Shown in pieces: positions 1-10,820 of a DNA stretch of 64,000 bases; position 1 is the first letter of the stretch; every line of letters starts with the position of its first letter. Where the stretch lies: contig NZ_JALEGV010000040.1 in assembly GCF_022763245.1 (NCBI RefSeq), positions 124,001-188,000 on the forward strand, given 5' to 3'. Under the pieces are notes generated by a model. It did no database searches. It was not told the origin of the DNA and was given only the letters and a program-made list of their open reading frames with translations. The DNA is from Oricola sp. Its GTDB lineage: Bacteria; Pseudomonadota; Alphaproteobacteria; Rhizobiales; Rhizobiaceae. The position numbers and the translations under genes were made by a program.

Positions 1-295
1 CCTGCCGCAACTGCGCTGGCCGATCCTGTTCGTGACGAGCTACCAGACCCTGTCGCTGCTGACCTCCTACCAGGAGATCTGGCTGACCACGAATGGCGGC
101 CCCGGCAGCACCACCACGGTCTGGGCGCTGGAGTCCTTCCGCACCGCGCTCTTCAACTACAGCGGCAGCCTGCAGTACGGGCTCGGCGCGGCCATGGCGC
201 TGTTGCTTGTCGCGGTCGGGCTGATGCTCTCGATCATCTATCTGCGGCTGTTCCGCTTCGGCGAGCTGGTCACCCAGCCGAAAATCGAGTTCTAG
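1..295 (+). CDS. ABC transporter permease, MalF/UgpA type (3' part only)
   Basis: Only the last 97 residues are visible; the gene starts left of the window and the reading frame begins at base 2. It is the C-terminal end of an inner-membrane permease of a sugar-type (CUT1) ABC importer. The visible part begins inside the EAA loop (LPQLRWPILF), continues with the TNGGPGSTT stretch typical of MalF-type permeases, and ends in a hydrophobic last membrane segment followed by a short cytoplasmic tail. The stop TAG at 293-295 overlaps the AGGAG that serves the next permease. It pairs with the MalG-type permease and ATPase downstream; the solute-binding protein is presumably off the left edge. The substrate cannot be read from this fragment. 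Confidence 0.9.
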   Translation, partial: LPQLRWPILFVTSYQTLSLLTSYQEIWLTTNGGPGSTTTVWALESFRTALFNYSGSLQYGLGAAMALLLVAVGLMLSIIYLRLFRFGELVTQPKIEF

Positions 296-304
296 GAGCC
301 GCCG

Positions 305-1131
305 ATGACCCGCAATTTCAGCATCTGGCCGGTCGTCCTGATCCTGCTTCTGATCAGCGCGCCGATCGTCATCATGTACAGCTATCTGGCGCTCGGCACC
401 GTCACCACGACCGAGCCCGGCGACCTGCTTCCGTCGAAGCTGGCGCTCGACAATTGGCGCTTCCTCTTCGACACGAGCACGGCAGCCGGAAACATCTGGA
501 TCGCGACGCTGAACACCTTCGTCTTCGCCGCATCGATCATGGTGATCGTCCTCACCGTCTCGGCGACCGGTGGTTATGCGATGTCCCGGCTCAACCTGCC
601 GTTCAGGCGCTTCGTCCTGTCCGGCATCATGGTGATGCATGCCTTTCCGTCCGTCACGCTCATCATCGGCGTCTTCCTGGTCCTGCAATTCACCGGGCTC
701 TACGACACGATGATCGGCGTCATCCTCGTCAAGGCGTCGCTGATGCTGCCCTTCGGCATCTGGATCATGAAGGGCTTCTACGACGCCGTGCCCTGGGAGA
801 TCGAGATGGCCGGCGTACAGGACGGCGCAAGCCGCTTCACCGTGTGGCGCAGGTTGATCCTGCCGCAGGTGCGGGCCGGCCTTGTCGCGCTCGGCCTGTT
901 CGCCTTCCTGGATGGCTGGGGCGAATACGTGCTGCCACGCATTCTTGCGCCCACCAACGACTTCCGGGTCCTGTCGATCGTCCTCGAACTCGTCGGCAAC
1001 CCCGACCGGACCAATTACGACTTCGATCTCTTCAAGACAGTCGGCGTTTTCTACACCCTGCCCGTTCTGGTGATCTTCGTGTTCTTCCAGCACCGGCTGA
1101 TGGACATTTTCGGCGGAGGCACGAAAGGCTG

Positions 1132-1132
<1 letters not shown>
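305..1132 (+). CDS. ABC transporter permease, MalG/UgpE type
   Basis: Second inner-membrane permease of the importer, 275 residues, the usual length of MalG-type subunits. It has about six hydrophobic segments. The cytoplasmic EAA loop that contacts the ATPase lies at about residues 165-190 (EIEMAGVQDGASRF followed by LPQVRAGL). The ATG at 305 has AGGAG 6 bases upstream. Its TGA overlaps the ATPase start codon by one base (TGATG), so the genes are translationally coupled. By analogy with ugp operons, and from the phosphodiesterase two genes on, the cargo may be a glycerophosphodiester. That is inference only. Confidence 0.92.
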
Positions 1133-2186
<1,054 letters not shown>

Positions 2187-2187
<1 letters not shown>

Positions 2188-3659
2188 TGGACCGCGACAC
2201 GATCCGCTATCCCTGGCGCGGGCGCACCGACGGCAAGCCCCGCGTCATCGCGCATCGCGGGGCATCGGCCCATGCGTTCGAGAACACGCTCCGCGCCTTC
2301 ACGGTCGCGGCCGAACTCGGCGCCGACATGTGGGAAATCGACGTCCATCTGACGCGTGACGGTGCAGCCGTGGTGAGCCACGATTCAGGCCTCGAGCGCA
2401 TGTTTGGCGCGAAGGGTGAAATCGCCGATCTCGACCTCGCCGAGTTGCGGCGTCGGGCACCGGACCTCCCGACCCTCGACGAGGTGATCGCGCTTGCCGC
2501 GAAGCTCGACCAGGGCCTCTACGTCGAAATCAAGGCGCGCGGCGCGGGTGCCGTCGCCGCCCGGCAAATGCAGGCCGCCGGCTTTGGCGATGCGGTGATC
2601 GGCAGCTTCTCGCTGGAGGAAGTGCGCGATCTGGCCGATGCGCACTGCCCCTATCCGCTGGCCATTCTCGTGCCGCTGGGTGTGGATCCGTTCGACTGGG
2701 CGGAACGGTCCGGCGCGGACATCATCCATCTGTGCTGGGAGCGTGGCGGCGAACGGCCGCAGGATCTGGTCACACCCGACCTCATGCGCGGGTCCGAGGA
2801 AGCGGGCCTCGGGATCGTGCTCTGGCACGAGGAACGCCGCAGCGTGCTCGACGACATCGAGGCGCTCCCGGTTCTCGGGATCTGCACCAACAATCCGGAA
2901 ATGATGGTGCGCCTCGACGATGCGCGTGCGCTCGGCATCCAGGCCGTCTGCCATCGTGGCGCCAATCGCTTCGCCCCGGAAAACACCCTCGCGGCAGCCC
3001 GGCTGAGTTTCGAACAGGGTGCCGACTATGTGGAGGTGGATGTTCGCGAAAGCGCCGATGGCGAAATCATCGTGATCCACGACCCGACCGTCGACCGCAC
3101 CACCAACGGCTCGGGCCGCGTCATCGACATGACCGCAGCAGAATTGCGCGCGCTTGATGCCGGGACATGGTTCTCGCCTCATTTCAGCGGCGAGCGCCTG
3201 CCATTGCTCTCGGACGTGATCGAACTCGCGCAAGCCTACGGGCGGAAGCTCTATATCGAGAACAAGTCGGTTCCCGCCAGGAAGCTAGTCGATTTCGTTG
3301 AGAGCAAGGGCTTTCTCGCCAATTGCTTTTTTTGGTCCGGCAATCCGGCTCTGCAGGAAGGCACGCGATCGGTCTCCGTGGACGCGCCGATCAAGTCGTC
3401 GCTCTGCGACTATCCCGACATCGCTGCGCTGCGGCAACATCTTGCCCCGGCGATCGCAGAGATCCTCTATGAGGACTACGAGAACAATGTCGAGGCCTGT
3501 ATCGAGGCCGGCCTCACACCGATGCTGCAGTATTTCGGCCACGACCCGGCGGTCTTCGCCCATATCGCGACATTGCGCCCGCCGATGATCAATCTCGATC
3601 GCGCCGACCTGTTGCTTAAGGCATGCCGCACCGACGATCATCCGGCGTCGATATCTTGA
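2187..3659 (+). CDS. tandem two-domain glycerophosphodiester phosphodiesterase
   Basis: About 490 residues containing two complete GDPD (UgpQ-like) domains; one-domain bacterial enzymes are about 240-260 residues. Domain 1 (about 15-245) has AHRGASAHAFENT, EIDVH, SHD and YVEIKA. Domain 2 (about 255-480) has CHRGANRFAPENT, VEVDV, IHDPTVDRTTNGSG and YIENKS. Both therefore keep the HR..EN, E-x-D and HD residues expected for metal binding and catalysis. The family hydrolyses glycerophosphodiesters to glycerol 3-phosphate and an alcohol. No signal peptide is seen, so it should act in the cytoplasm on imported substrate. It is coupled to the ATPase gene by TGATG. Whether the two domains differ in substrate cannot be read from the sequence. 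Confidence 0.88.
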
Positions 3660-4711
3660 GGGTGCGATTCGCCTTGGACGATCGGGACAAACGGGGAAAG
3701 ACGGTCACGTCTGTAGATGTGGCAAAGCGTGCCGGCGTGTCCCGCTCGGCCGTTTCGCGGACGTTCACGGCCGGCGCCAGCGTCGCGCCTGAGACGCGGG
3801 AACGCGTCATCGCGGCCGCGCACGAGCTCGGCTATCGGGTGAACATGCTGGCCCGCAGCCTGTCACAGAAGCGGACCAACCTTGTCGCCCTCGTGGTCTC
3901 CGACATGGATCACTCCTTCCGGGCCGCGGTGATCGACCAGTTGGCGCGCAAGCTCGTGCGGCTGAACTACCGGCCATTCATGCTTCCGACCGATCCCAGG
4001 CAGGACGTCTCGCATCTGATCGACATGATGCTGCACTACAACGTGTCCGGCGCCATCGTCACGTCGGACACACCGCCGGCGGAAATCGCGGAGGAATGCG
4101 CCGCCCATGGGGTTCCGCTTGTCCTGGTGAACAAACAGCCGATGGACGGCGCCGCCAACGTGACCCTCGATTCCGACAAGGTCGGCCGGCTGGCCGCGAC
4201 AGCCCTGAAGAGGGCCGGCTGCAAGCGTGTTGCCCTGGCCAGCCAGAAACGCCCTTCCCACTCGATCAACCAGCGCAAGCAGGCCTTCATGCGCCACTGC
4301 CCGGAGCTGGGACTGGATTTGGTGGGAGACTTCCAGGGGGCCGCCCAGAACTATGACGGCGGCGTGGAGGCTGCGGACGCATTTCTTAATGCGCAAACGG
4401 CCGCCGACGGCGTCTTCTGCGTCAACGACTATCTCGCGCTCGGCTTCCTGGACCGATTGCGCCACGGCAGCGACATCCGCGTTCCGGGGGATTTACGGGT
4501 CGTCGGTTGCGACGACATCGCCGAGGCGGCCTGGCTGAGTTACGACCTGACGACCATCCGACAGGATTCAGGCCTGCTGACTGACGCGGCCGTCGATGCC
4601 CTCGTCTCGCGCATCGACGACCCCGAAGCCACGCCCCTCAACACGGTCATCGACGTGAAACTGGTCGAGCGCGGCTCGACCGGCAGCATTCACGTCGGCG
4701 ATGCCGGATAG
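3623..4711 (+). CDS. LacI-family transcriptional regulator
   Basis: 362-residue regulator. The N-terminal LacI helix-turn-helix (about residues 29-60) reads SVDVAKRAGVSRSAVSRTF, followed by hinge sequence (APETRERVIAAAHELGY) and a periplasmic-binding-protein-like effector domain to the end. The ATG at 3623 lies inside the end of the phosphodiesterase gene. Later starts at TTG 3656, GTG 3662 or TTG 3674 would give a family-typical N-terminus of 10-17 residues before the helix-turn-helix, so the true start is uncertain. It probably controls the ABC/GDPD operon in response to an imported ligand. An operator was not located because the operon promoter lies outside the window. Confidence 0.88.
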   Translation: MPHRRSSGVDILRVRFALDDRDKRGKTVTSVDVAKRAGVSRSAVSRTFTAGASVAPETRERVIAAAHELGYRVNMLARSLSQKRTNLVALVVSDMDHSFRAAVIDQLARKLVRLNYRPFMLPTDPRQDVSHLIDMMLHYNVSGAIVTSDTPPAEIAEECAAHGVPLVLVNKQPMDGAANVTLDSDKVGRLAATALKRAGCKRVALASQKRPSHSINQRKQAFMRHCPELGLDLVGDFQGAAQNYDGGVEAADAFLNAQTAADGVFCVNDYLALGFLDRLRHGSDIRVPGDLRVVGCDDIAEAAWLSYDLTTIRQDSGLLTDAAVDALVSRIDDPEATPLNTVIDVKLVERGSTGSIHVGDAG

Positions 4712-4720
4712 AAAGCCCAC

Positions 4721-5521
4721 ATGAACCCTTCCGACACGTCGAACACTTGCGGCGCGCGCTTTGCCGTCGCTGAGCACCTCATTCGCGACGCCGGCCGGAT
4801 GGCGCTCGACTATTTCGACCGCTACCAGACGCTCGCCATCGAGGAGAAATCCAGCGGTCAGGACATCGTCAGCGTCGCCGACAAGGCCGTCGAAACCTAT
4901 CTGAGCGAGCAGATCCGGCGCCGTTTCCCCGATGACGCGATTGTCGGCGAGGAACATGGCGGCATAGCCGGCGCGTCCGGCTTCCAGTGGATCATCGACC
5001 CGATCGACGGCACCGGCTGCTTCCTGCACGGATTGCGGTCATGGAGCGTGGTGATCGCGATCCTCGATCACGGCACGCCGGTCGCCGGGCTGATCCTGGA
5101 ACCCTGCGCCAACCGTCTCTACTCCGCTGAGCGCGGCTCCGGCGCCTTCTGCGACGACGCGCCGATCCGGGTCGATTCGATGACACCATTCGACGCCGGC
5201 CTATTCGCCGTAGGTGCCAGCCTCCCTGAACAGAGCGCGCATATCGGCTCGATCATCGCCGGCATCCTGGCCAATGGCGGCAGCTACATGCGCAACGGAT
5301 CGGCGGCGCTGTCACTCGCCCATGTCGCGGCCGGCCATTATCTCGGCTTCTACGAACCGGTTCTCAATGCATGGGACTGCGTCGCGGGCCTCTTGATCGT
5401 CTCGGAAGCAGGCGGAGAGGCCGACGACTTTCTGGCAGGAGGCGACATCACGGCGAAGCGGCCATGCTTCGCCGCCTCGCCCCGGGTCGCGCCGGAATTT
5501 CGCGCGATTATCGGGACGTAG
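4721..5521 (+). CDS. inositol monophosphatase family protein
   Basis: 266 residues, matching the Mg-dependent inositol-monophosphatase/3'(2'),5'-bisphosphatase fold. Metal-site motifs are present: GEEHGG (about 71-76), WIIDPIDGTGCFLHG (about 90) and WDCVAGLLIVSEAGG (about 218-232). The usual T-N after DGT is G-C here, so substrate preference may differ from classical SuhB. It follows the LacI gene by 9 bases with no terminator between and is likely in the same operon. If the importer carries glycerophosphoinositol, this enzyme could remove phosphate from the inositol phosphate. Histidinol phosphate or another sugar phosphate is equally possible from sequence alone. Confidence 0.85.
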   Translation: MNPSDTSNTCGARFAVAEHLIRDAGRMALDYFDRYQTLAIEEKSSGQDIVSVADKAVETYLSEQIRRRFPDDAIVGEEHGGIAGASGFQWIIDPIDGTGCFLHGLRSWSVVIAILDHGTPVAGLILEPCANRLYSAERGSGAFCDDAPIRVDSMTPFDAGLFAVGASLPEQSAHIGSIIAGILANGGSYMRNGSAALSLAHVAAGHYLGFYEPVLNAWDCVAGLLIVSEAGGEADDFLAGGDITAKRPCFAASPRVAPEFRAIIGT

Positions 5522-5569
5522 AGGCGGCTGATAGTGAGCGCCCGCCCCTTGGAAGCGCGGGCACCCGGA

Positions 5570-6715
5570 TCAGATGGTGGCCTCGAAGAGCGCCCTGACA
5601 TTTTCAGCGGTGAGCGTCACAGGATTTCCCCCGCAGGACGGATCGTCGAGCGCCATCGGCACCAATTCGTCCAGGCGTGACGTGTCGACGCCCATGTCCG
5701 ACAGTTTCTTCGGAATGCCGAGCGAGTCGCACAATCCGGCGACAAATGCACGGAAACCGTCGAAACCGCCATCAATGCCGAGATACGCCGCGGCGCGCTC
5801 GATACGCTCCTCGATTTCCGCACGGTTGAGATCGAGCACGGCGACCATGACCACTGCGTTCGTCGTGCCGTGATGCGTGTTGTAGACCGCGCCGATCGGA
5901 TGCGAGATCGCGTGGATCGCGCCGAGGCCCTTCTGGAACGCTACGGCGCCCATCGAGGCGGCCGCCATCATCTGGCCGCGGGCCTCGATGTCCGACCCGT
6001 TCCGGTAGGCGCGAGGCAGATATTCCTTCACCAGCCGCATGCCCTCCAGGGCGATGCCCTGGCTCATCGGGTGGAAAAAGGGCGAGCAATAGGCTTCCAG
6101 GCAGTGGGCGAAGGCGTCCATGCCGGTGCCGGCGGTGATCTTCGGCGGCATGCCGACCGTGAGTTCGGGGTCGGCGATCACGACCGACGGCAACACCTTC
6201 GGATGAAAGATGATCTTCTTCACATGGGTTTCGGAATTGGTGATGACGCTGGCGCGACCGACTTCCGATCCCGTGCCGGCCGTCGTCGGCACTGCGATGT
6301 TCGGCGCGATCCCGTCGGGGTCGGCACGCGTCCACCAGTCACCGATATCCTCGAAATCCCAGATCGGGCGGGTCTGGCCGCTCATGAAGGCGACCATCTT
6401 GCCGAGATCGAGCCCCGAGCCGCCGCCAAACGCGATGACGCCGTCGTGGCCGCCTTCGCGGAACACCTTCAGTCCCGCTTCGAGGTTCTTTTCCGTCGGG
6501 TTTGGATCGACCTCGCAGAACATCGCGCCGCCGAGGCCGGCAGCGGACATGAGCTTCAGCGTGCGGTTCGTGATCTCCATCGCGGCAAGCCCGCGATCGG
6601 TGACGAGCAGCGGCCGTTTGATGCCGGCGGCAGCGCAAGCCTCGCCGATCTCGGCGATGCGGCCTGCGCCGAAGCGGATGGCGGTGGGGTATGACCAGTT
6701 GGCGGTGAGGCTCAT
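5570..6715 (-). CDS. iron-containing (group III) alcohol dehydrogenase
   Basis: 381-residue cytoplasmic NAD(P)-dependent alcohol dehydrogenase of the Fe-ADH family. The nucleotide-binding GGGSGLDLGK is at about 97-106 and PTTAGTGSE at about 143-151. The expected metal ligands are present: D200 and H204 in MDAFAHCLEAY, then H268 and H282 in GAIHAISHPIGAVYNTHHG. Its ATG overlaps the aldehyde dehydrogenase stop (ATGA), so the two are coupled, and this is the last gene of the leftward cluster. In context it would oxidise an alcohol to the aldehyde used by its neighbour. The substrate is not visible from sequence. Confidence 0.92.
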   Translation of the reverse strand: MSLTANWSYPTAIRFGAGRIAEIGEACAAAGIKRPLLVTDRGLAAMEITNRTLKLMSAAGLGGAMFCEVDPNPTEKNLEAGLKVFREGGHDGVIAFGGGSGLDLGKMVAFMSGQTRPIWDFEDIGDWWTRADPDGIAPNIAVPTTAGTGSEVGRASVITNSETHVKKIIFHPKVLPSVVIADPELTVGMPPKITAGTGMDAFAHCLEAYCSPFFHPMSQGIALEGMRLVKEYLPRAYRNGSDIEARGQMMAAASMGAVAFQKGLGAIHAISHPIGAVYNTHHGTTNAVVMVAVLDLNRAEIEERIERAAAYLGIDGGFDGFRAFVAGLCDSLGIPKKLSDMGVDTSRLDELVPMALDDPSCGGNPVTLTAENVRALFEATI

Positions 6716-8097
6716 TTCGTTTTCCTGAGATGGTAGGATTTTGGCCGGGTCAGGTTGTGGAAACCGATGACGGACAGAGCGCCGCCGCGCCCGGTTTCCT
6801 TGCAGCCGGTCCAGCAGAGGGAAGGATCGAGATAGTCGGCCCTGTTCATGAACACCGTCCCGGTCTCGATCTCGCGGCCGACCCGCGCGGCGCGCGCCGA
6901 ATCCTGCGTCCAGAGCGATGCTGTCAGGCCGTATTTGCAGTCGTTCATCAGCGCGAGAGCCTCCTCGTCGTCCCTGACCGACATGATCCCGACCACGGGA
7001 CCGAAGCTCTCCTCGCGCATGACCTCCATGTCGTGCGTCACGTCGACGAGAATCTGTGGCGCGAGATATGCGCCACCATCATCGGCGGGAAACAGCGAAG
7101 GATCGACCAGCCCGCGCGCGCCCTTGGACAGCGCGTCGGCGACCTGGCCGCGAACGGTCTCGGCGAAACGCTTGTTCGCCATCGGACCGATCGTGGTCTC
7201 GGGATCCAGCGGATTTCCCAACTTCAGCTTTGATGCCCAAGCCGTTGCTTTCTCGACAAATTCGTCGAACAGGCTTTCGGCGACATAGATCCGCTCGATG
7301 CCGCAACAGCACTGGCCCGAATTGAAAAGCGCCGCATCCATCAACACGTCGACCGCCCAATCCAGGTCGGCGTCATCCATGACGTAGCCCGGATCCTTGC
7401 CGCCCAGTTCGAGGCCGAGCGGCGTGAAGGTGCCGGCTGCGGCGCGTTCAATTGATCGGCCGCCAGCGACCGATCCGGTGAAATTGATGAAGTCGAAGGC
7501 GCGCTCTTCGATCAGCGTCTCGGTCGTCTGATGGTCGAGAAACACATTCTGGAAGAGGTCTTCCGGAACGCCCGCGCCGACAAAGGCGCGCACCATGCGC
7601 TCGCCGGCCAGCAGCGTCTGCGTGGCGTGCTTGATCATAACGGCATTGCCTGCGATCAGGGCCGGCGCCACGGTGTTGATCGCAGTCAGGTACGGGTAGT
7701 TCCACGGCGCGATGACGAACACCACGCCATGCGGTTCGCGCTCGATACGGCGTTCGAACCCGGCACTGTCCTCGGTCACGATCGGCGCCAGCGCATCCGC
7801 GGCGATACCCGCCATGTAATCGGCGCGTTCCTTCACGCCGCCAAACTCGCCACCATAGCGCACCGGACGGCCCATCATGTGAGCGAGTTCGACGACAACT
7901 TCGTCGCCCATCGCCCCCAATGCTTCCACGCCGGCCAGGACCAGCGCGACACGCTCGTCCAGCGGCTTGGCCGCCCATTTTTTCTGGGCTGCGCGTGCGC
8001 GAGCGACCGCGCCCCTGACCGACTGCGTGGCCATGACCGGACGTTCGGCGAAAACCTCGCCGTCAATCGGCGAGAGGCATTTCAAGGCATTGGACAT
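6712..8097 (-). CDS. aldehyde dehydrogenase family protein
   Basis: 461-residue NAD(P)+-dependent aldehyde dehydrogenase. Visible motifs are APWNYPY, FTGSVAGG, the catalytic-glutamate region LELGGKDPGYV and the nucleophile region FNSGQCCCGIERIYV. An upstream in-frame ATG at 8133 lies inside the glutamine-synthetase-like gene. The start at 8097 is preferred because it has AAAGG 8 bases upstream and lies 2 bases after that gene's stop. The arrangement ligase - ALDH - alcohol dehydrogenase resembles gamma-glutamylated amine pathways (PuuA/PuuC-like), where the amine is first capped with glutamate and the aldehyde is then oxidised to an acid. Confidence 0.92.
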   Translation of the reverse strand: MSNALKCLSPIDGEVFAERPVMATQSVRGAVARARAAQKKWAAKPLDERVALVLAGVEALGAMGDEVVVELAHMMGRPVRYGGEFGGVKERADYMAGIAADALAPIVTEDSAGFERRIEREPHGVVFVIAPWNYPYLTAINTVAPALIAGNAVMIKHATQTLLAGERMVRAFVGAGVPEDLFQNVFLDHQTTETLIEERAFDFINFTGSVAGGRSIERAAAGTFTPLGLELGGKDPGYVMDDADLDWAVDVLMDAALFNSGQCCCGIERIYVAESLFDEFVEKATAWASKLKLGNPLDPETTIGPMANKRFAETVRGQVADALSKGARGLVDPSLFPADDGGAYLAPQILVDVTHDMEVMREESFGPVVGIMSVRDDEEALALMNDCKYGLTASLWTQDSARAARVGREIETGTVFMNRADYLDPSLCWTGCKETGRGGALSVIGFHNLTRPKSYHLRKTK

Positions 8098-8099
8098 GT

Positions 8100-9476
8100 C
8101 TAGGACCTTTCGAAACCGCGCGCGATTTCCCAATCGGTGATGCGGCGGTCATATTCGAACTGCTCCCACTCTGCGGCGTGGACATAATGATCCACGACAT
8201 CGTCGCCGAGAGCGGCACGCAGCATCTTCGAGCGTTTGAGTGCGACCGCGGCGTCGCGCAGGGTCTTCGGGATTTCGCGCGCGCGCCGGGCGGCATAGGC
8301 GTCGCCGCGGAACTCCGGCTCCAGCTCATACTTGCCCTCGATCCCGGCGATGCCCGCGGCAAGCTGAGCTGCGAAAGCGAGATAGGGATTGAGGTCGGAG
8401 CCGCCCACACGGCATTCCACCCGCAGCGCCTTGGTGCCGCCACCGCAGATCCGGTAGCCGGCCGTGCGGTTGTCGCGGCTCCAGATCGCCTTGGTCGGCG
8501 CGAATGTGCCTGCCTGGAAGCGTTTGTAGGAGTTGATGTTCGGCGCGAGGAAGAAGGTGAACTCCCAGGCATGCCTCAGAAGGCCCGCGAGATAGTAGCG
8601 CATCGTTTCCGACATGCCGTCCGGGTCGCCGCCGCCCTCGTCGTAGAACTCCGGCCGCTTGCCGTCGGCAGTCCACAGCGACTGATGCACATGTGAGGAC
8701 GAGCCAGCAGCAGTGTAGTCCCACTTGGCCATGAAGGTCGCGGCGCGCCCGTTCGCCCAGGCGATCTCCTTGACGCCATTCTTGGTGATGACGTGATTGT
8801 CGGCCGCCGTCAGCGCGTCGGCGTATTTGACATTGATCTCCTCCTGCCCGGCCCAGGCTTCGCCCTTGGAGTTCTCGACCGGAATGCCGGCGCCGTAGAG
8901 GCCGTTGCGGATCGCCCGCATGACGGTCTCTTCCTTGGCGGTCTGGAAGATGTGGTAGTCCTCATTGTAGGCGCTGATCAGGTTGAGGTCGCGATAGCCC
9001 TTGGCATGCGCTTCCTCGAAACTCTCGTGGAACAGGAAGAACTCCAGTTCCGACGCCATCATTGCCGTCATCCCCATCTCGCGGAGCCGGAGAAGCTGCT
9101 TCTTCAGCACCGCACGAGGCGAGACTGGGATGTGTTCATGCGTGGCGTGATCGACGAGGTCGCACAGAACCAGCGCGGTGCCCTCCTGCCACGGAATGCG
9201 GCGCAGGGTGGACATGTCCGGGATCATCGTGTGATCGCCGTAGCCCTTCTCCCAGCTTGCGGTCTCGTAGCCGGGGACCGGCTCCATCTCCATGTCGACC
9301 GTCAGGAGGTAATTGCAGCAATGCGTCTCGTCCTTGGCGCTCTCGAGGAAATGCTGCGCATGGAACCGCTTGCCCATCAGACGGCCCTGCATGTCCGTAT
9401 GGGCGGCGATGACCGTGTCGATCTCTCCAAGATCGACCGCGGTCTTCAGTTCCTCAAGCGTCATCATGCCCGGCAT
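8100..9476 (-). CDS. glutamine synthetase family protein (gamma-glutamyl amine ligase-like)
   Basis: 458 residues with the beta-grasp and catalytic domains of glutamine synthetases: the metal/glutamate region VENSKGEAWAGQEEIN, the ATP-site region FMAKWDYTAAGSSSHVHQSLW and NINSYKRF. The family's NLYDLP-type adenylylation motif is absent from the C-terminus. Together with the catabolic neighbours, this points to a PuuA/GlnA3-like gamma-glutamylamide ligase rather than the housekeeping enzyme. The ATG at 9476 has GGAGA 5 bases upstream. The gene sits between TRAP transporter genes and the dehydrogenases, all leftward with short spacers. The likely role is ATP-dependent capping of an imported amine or amino alcohol with glutamate. 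Confidence 0.85.
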   Translation of the reverse strand: MPGMMTLEELKTAVDLGEIDTVIAAHTDMQGRLMGKRFHAQHFLESAKDETHCCNYLLTVDMEMEPVPGYETASWEKGYGDHTMIPDMSTLRRIPWQEGTALVLCDLVDHATHEHIPVSPRAVLKKQLLRLREMGMTAMMASELEFFLFHESFEEAHAKGYRDLNLISAYNEDYHIFQTAKEETVMRAIRNGLYGAGIPVENSKGEAWAGQEEINVKYADALTAADNHVITKNGVKEIAWANGRAATFMAKWDYTAAGSSSHVHQSLWTADGKRPEFYDEGGGDPDGMSETMRYYLAGLLRHAWEFTFFLAPNINSYKRFQAGTFAPTKAIWSRDNRTAGYRICGGGTKALRVECRVGGSDLNPYLAFAAQLAAGIAGIEGKYELEPEFRGDAYAARRAREIPKTLRDAAVALKRSKMLRAALGDDVVDHYVHAAEWEQFEYDRRITDWEIARGFERS

Positions 9477-9497
9477 CGGGTTCTCCGTATGTGTCGA

Positions 9498-10820
9498 TTA
9501 TTTGTCATAGACATAGTCCGGCAGCCACAGCGCAATCTCCGGAAAGACCATCACCACCGCCAACGCCAAGACCATCACGAAAACGAACGGAACGATGGAG
9601 CGGTAGATATCCATGATCCCGATTTCCGGTGGCGCCATGGCCCGCATCAGGAACAGGTTGTAGCCGAAGGGCGGCGTCATGTAGGCGATCTGGCAGGTGA
9701 TCGTGTAGAGCACGCCGTACCAGATCAGGTCGAAGCCCAGCGCCCTCACGAGCGGGACGTAGAGCGGCGCGACGATCACCAGCATGGCCGTGTCGTCGAG
9801 AAACGTTCCCATCACCAGGAACGAAAGCTGCATGAGGATCAGGATCACCCAAGGATCGAGGTGCAACTGACCGACGAAGAGATCCTCGATCGCCCGCACC
9901 GCACCCAAACCATCGAAGACGGCGCCGAATGCAAGGGCTGCGAGGATGATCCACATGAACATGCAGGAAACCGCCAGCGTCTGGCGCACCGACACCTCGA
10001 AGACGTCGCGGGTCATCCGGCCCTTGATCACGGCAGCGGCAAACGCCGTCATCGCCCCAATCGCCGAACTCTCCACCAGCGAAGTCCATCCGTTGACGAA
10101 GGGCACCATCATCGCGATGAAGATGACAAGCGGAAGCAGCCCTGCGCGCAGAAGACGCAACTTCTCCGCCATCGACACGTCCCGCTCGTCCTTCGACAGC
10201 GCAGGTCCGAGGGACGGTTGGAGTTTGCAACGGATGGCGATGTAGATGATGAACAGCCCCGCCATCATCAGGCCCGGGAAGACGCCGGCGAGCCAGAGCT
10301 GACCGACCGGCTGGCGGGCGATCATCGCGTAGAGCACGAGGACGACGGATGGCGGCACGAGGATGCCGAGCGACGAGCCGGCCTGGATCACGCCGGTGAC
10401 CATCTGCTTGTCGTAGCCGCGTTTCAGGAGCTCGGGCAGAGCGATCGTCGCGCCGATGGCCATACCGGCCACCGAAAGGCCGTTCATGGCCGAGATCAGA
10501 ACCATCAGACCGATCGTGCCGATGGCGAGCCCGCCGTTGATCGGCCCCATCCAGACATGGAACATCTTGTAGAGGTCGTCGGCGATCCGGCTCTCCGACA
10601 TCACGTAGCCCATGAAGATGAACATCGGCAGCGTGAGCAGCGGATACCAGTTCATCAGCTTGATGCCGGCGGAGAAGGGTATGTCCGATCCACCCGTTCC
10701 CCACAGAAAGAAGGCCGAGACGGCGGCGACGAAACCGATCGCGGCGAAGACCCGCTGCCCGGTCAGCAGCAGCAGCATCATCGACGAGAACATCAGAAGG
10801 GCAATGAGCTCGTAGGACAT
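9498..10820 (-). CDS. TRAP transporter large permease (DctM-like)
   Basis: 440-residue, strongly hydrophobic inner-membrane protein with about 12 membrane segments, the usual size and composition of DctM subunits. Family-like stretches include MNGLSVAGMAIGATIALPELLKRGY, shown here in part, then LGILVPPSVVLVLY and TPPFGYNLFLM. It carries out Na+-coupled transport of substrate delivered by the periplasmic binding protein. Its start overlaps the small-permease stop by one base (TGATG). The substrate is unknown; the downstream ligase and dehydrogenases suggest an amine, an amino alcohol or a related organic acid. Confidence 0.93.
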   Translation of the reverse strand: MSYELIALLMFSSMMLLLLTGQRVFAAIGFVAAVSAFFLWGTGGSDIPFSAGIKLMNWYPLLTLPMFIFMGYVMSESRIADDLYKMFHVWMGPINGGLAIGTIGLMVLISAMNGLSVAGMAIGATIALPELLKRGYDKQMVTGVIQAGSSLGILVPPSVVLVLYAMIARQPVGQLWLAGVFPGLMMAGLFIIYIAIRCKLQPSLGPALSKDERDVSMAEKLRLLRAGLLPLVIFIAMMVPFVNGWTSLVESSAIGAMTAFAAAVIKGRMTRDVFEVSVRQTLAVSCMFMWIILAALAFGAVFDGLGAVRAIEDLFVGQLHLDPWVILILMQLSFLVMGTFLDDTAMLVIVAPLYVPLVRALGFDLIWYGVLYTITCQIAYMTPPFGYNLFLMRAMAPPEIGIMDIYRSIVPFVFVMVLALAVVMVFPEIALWLPDYVYDK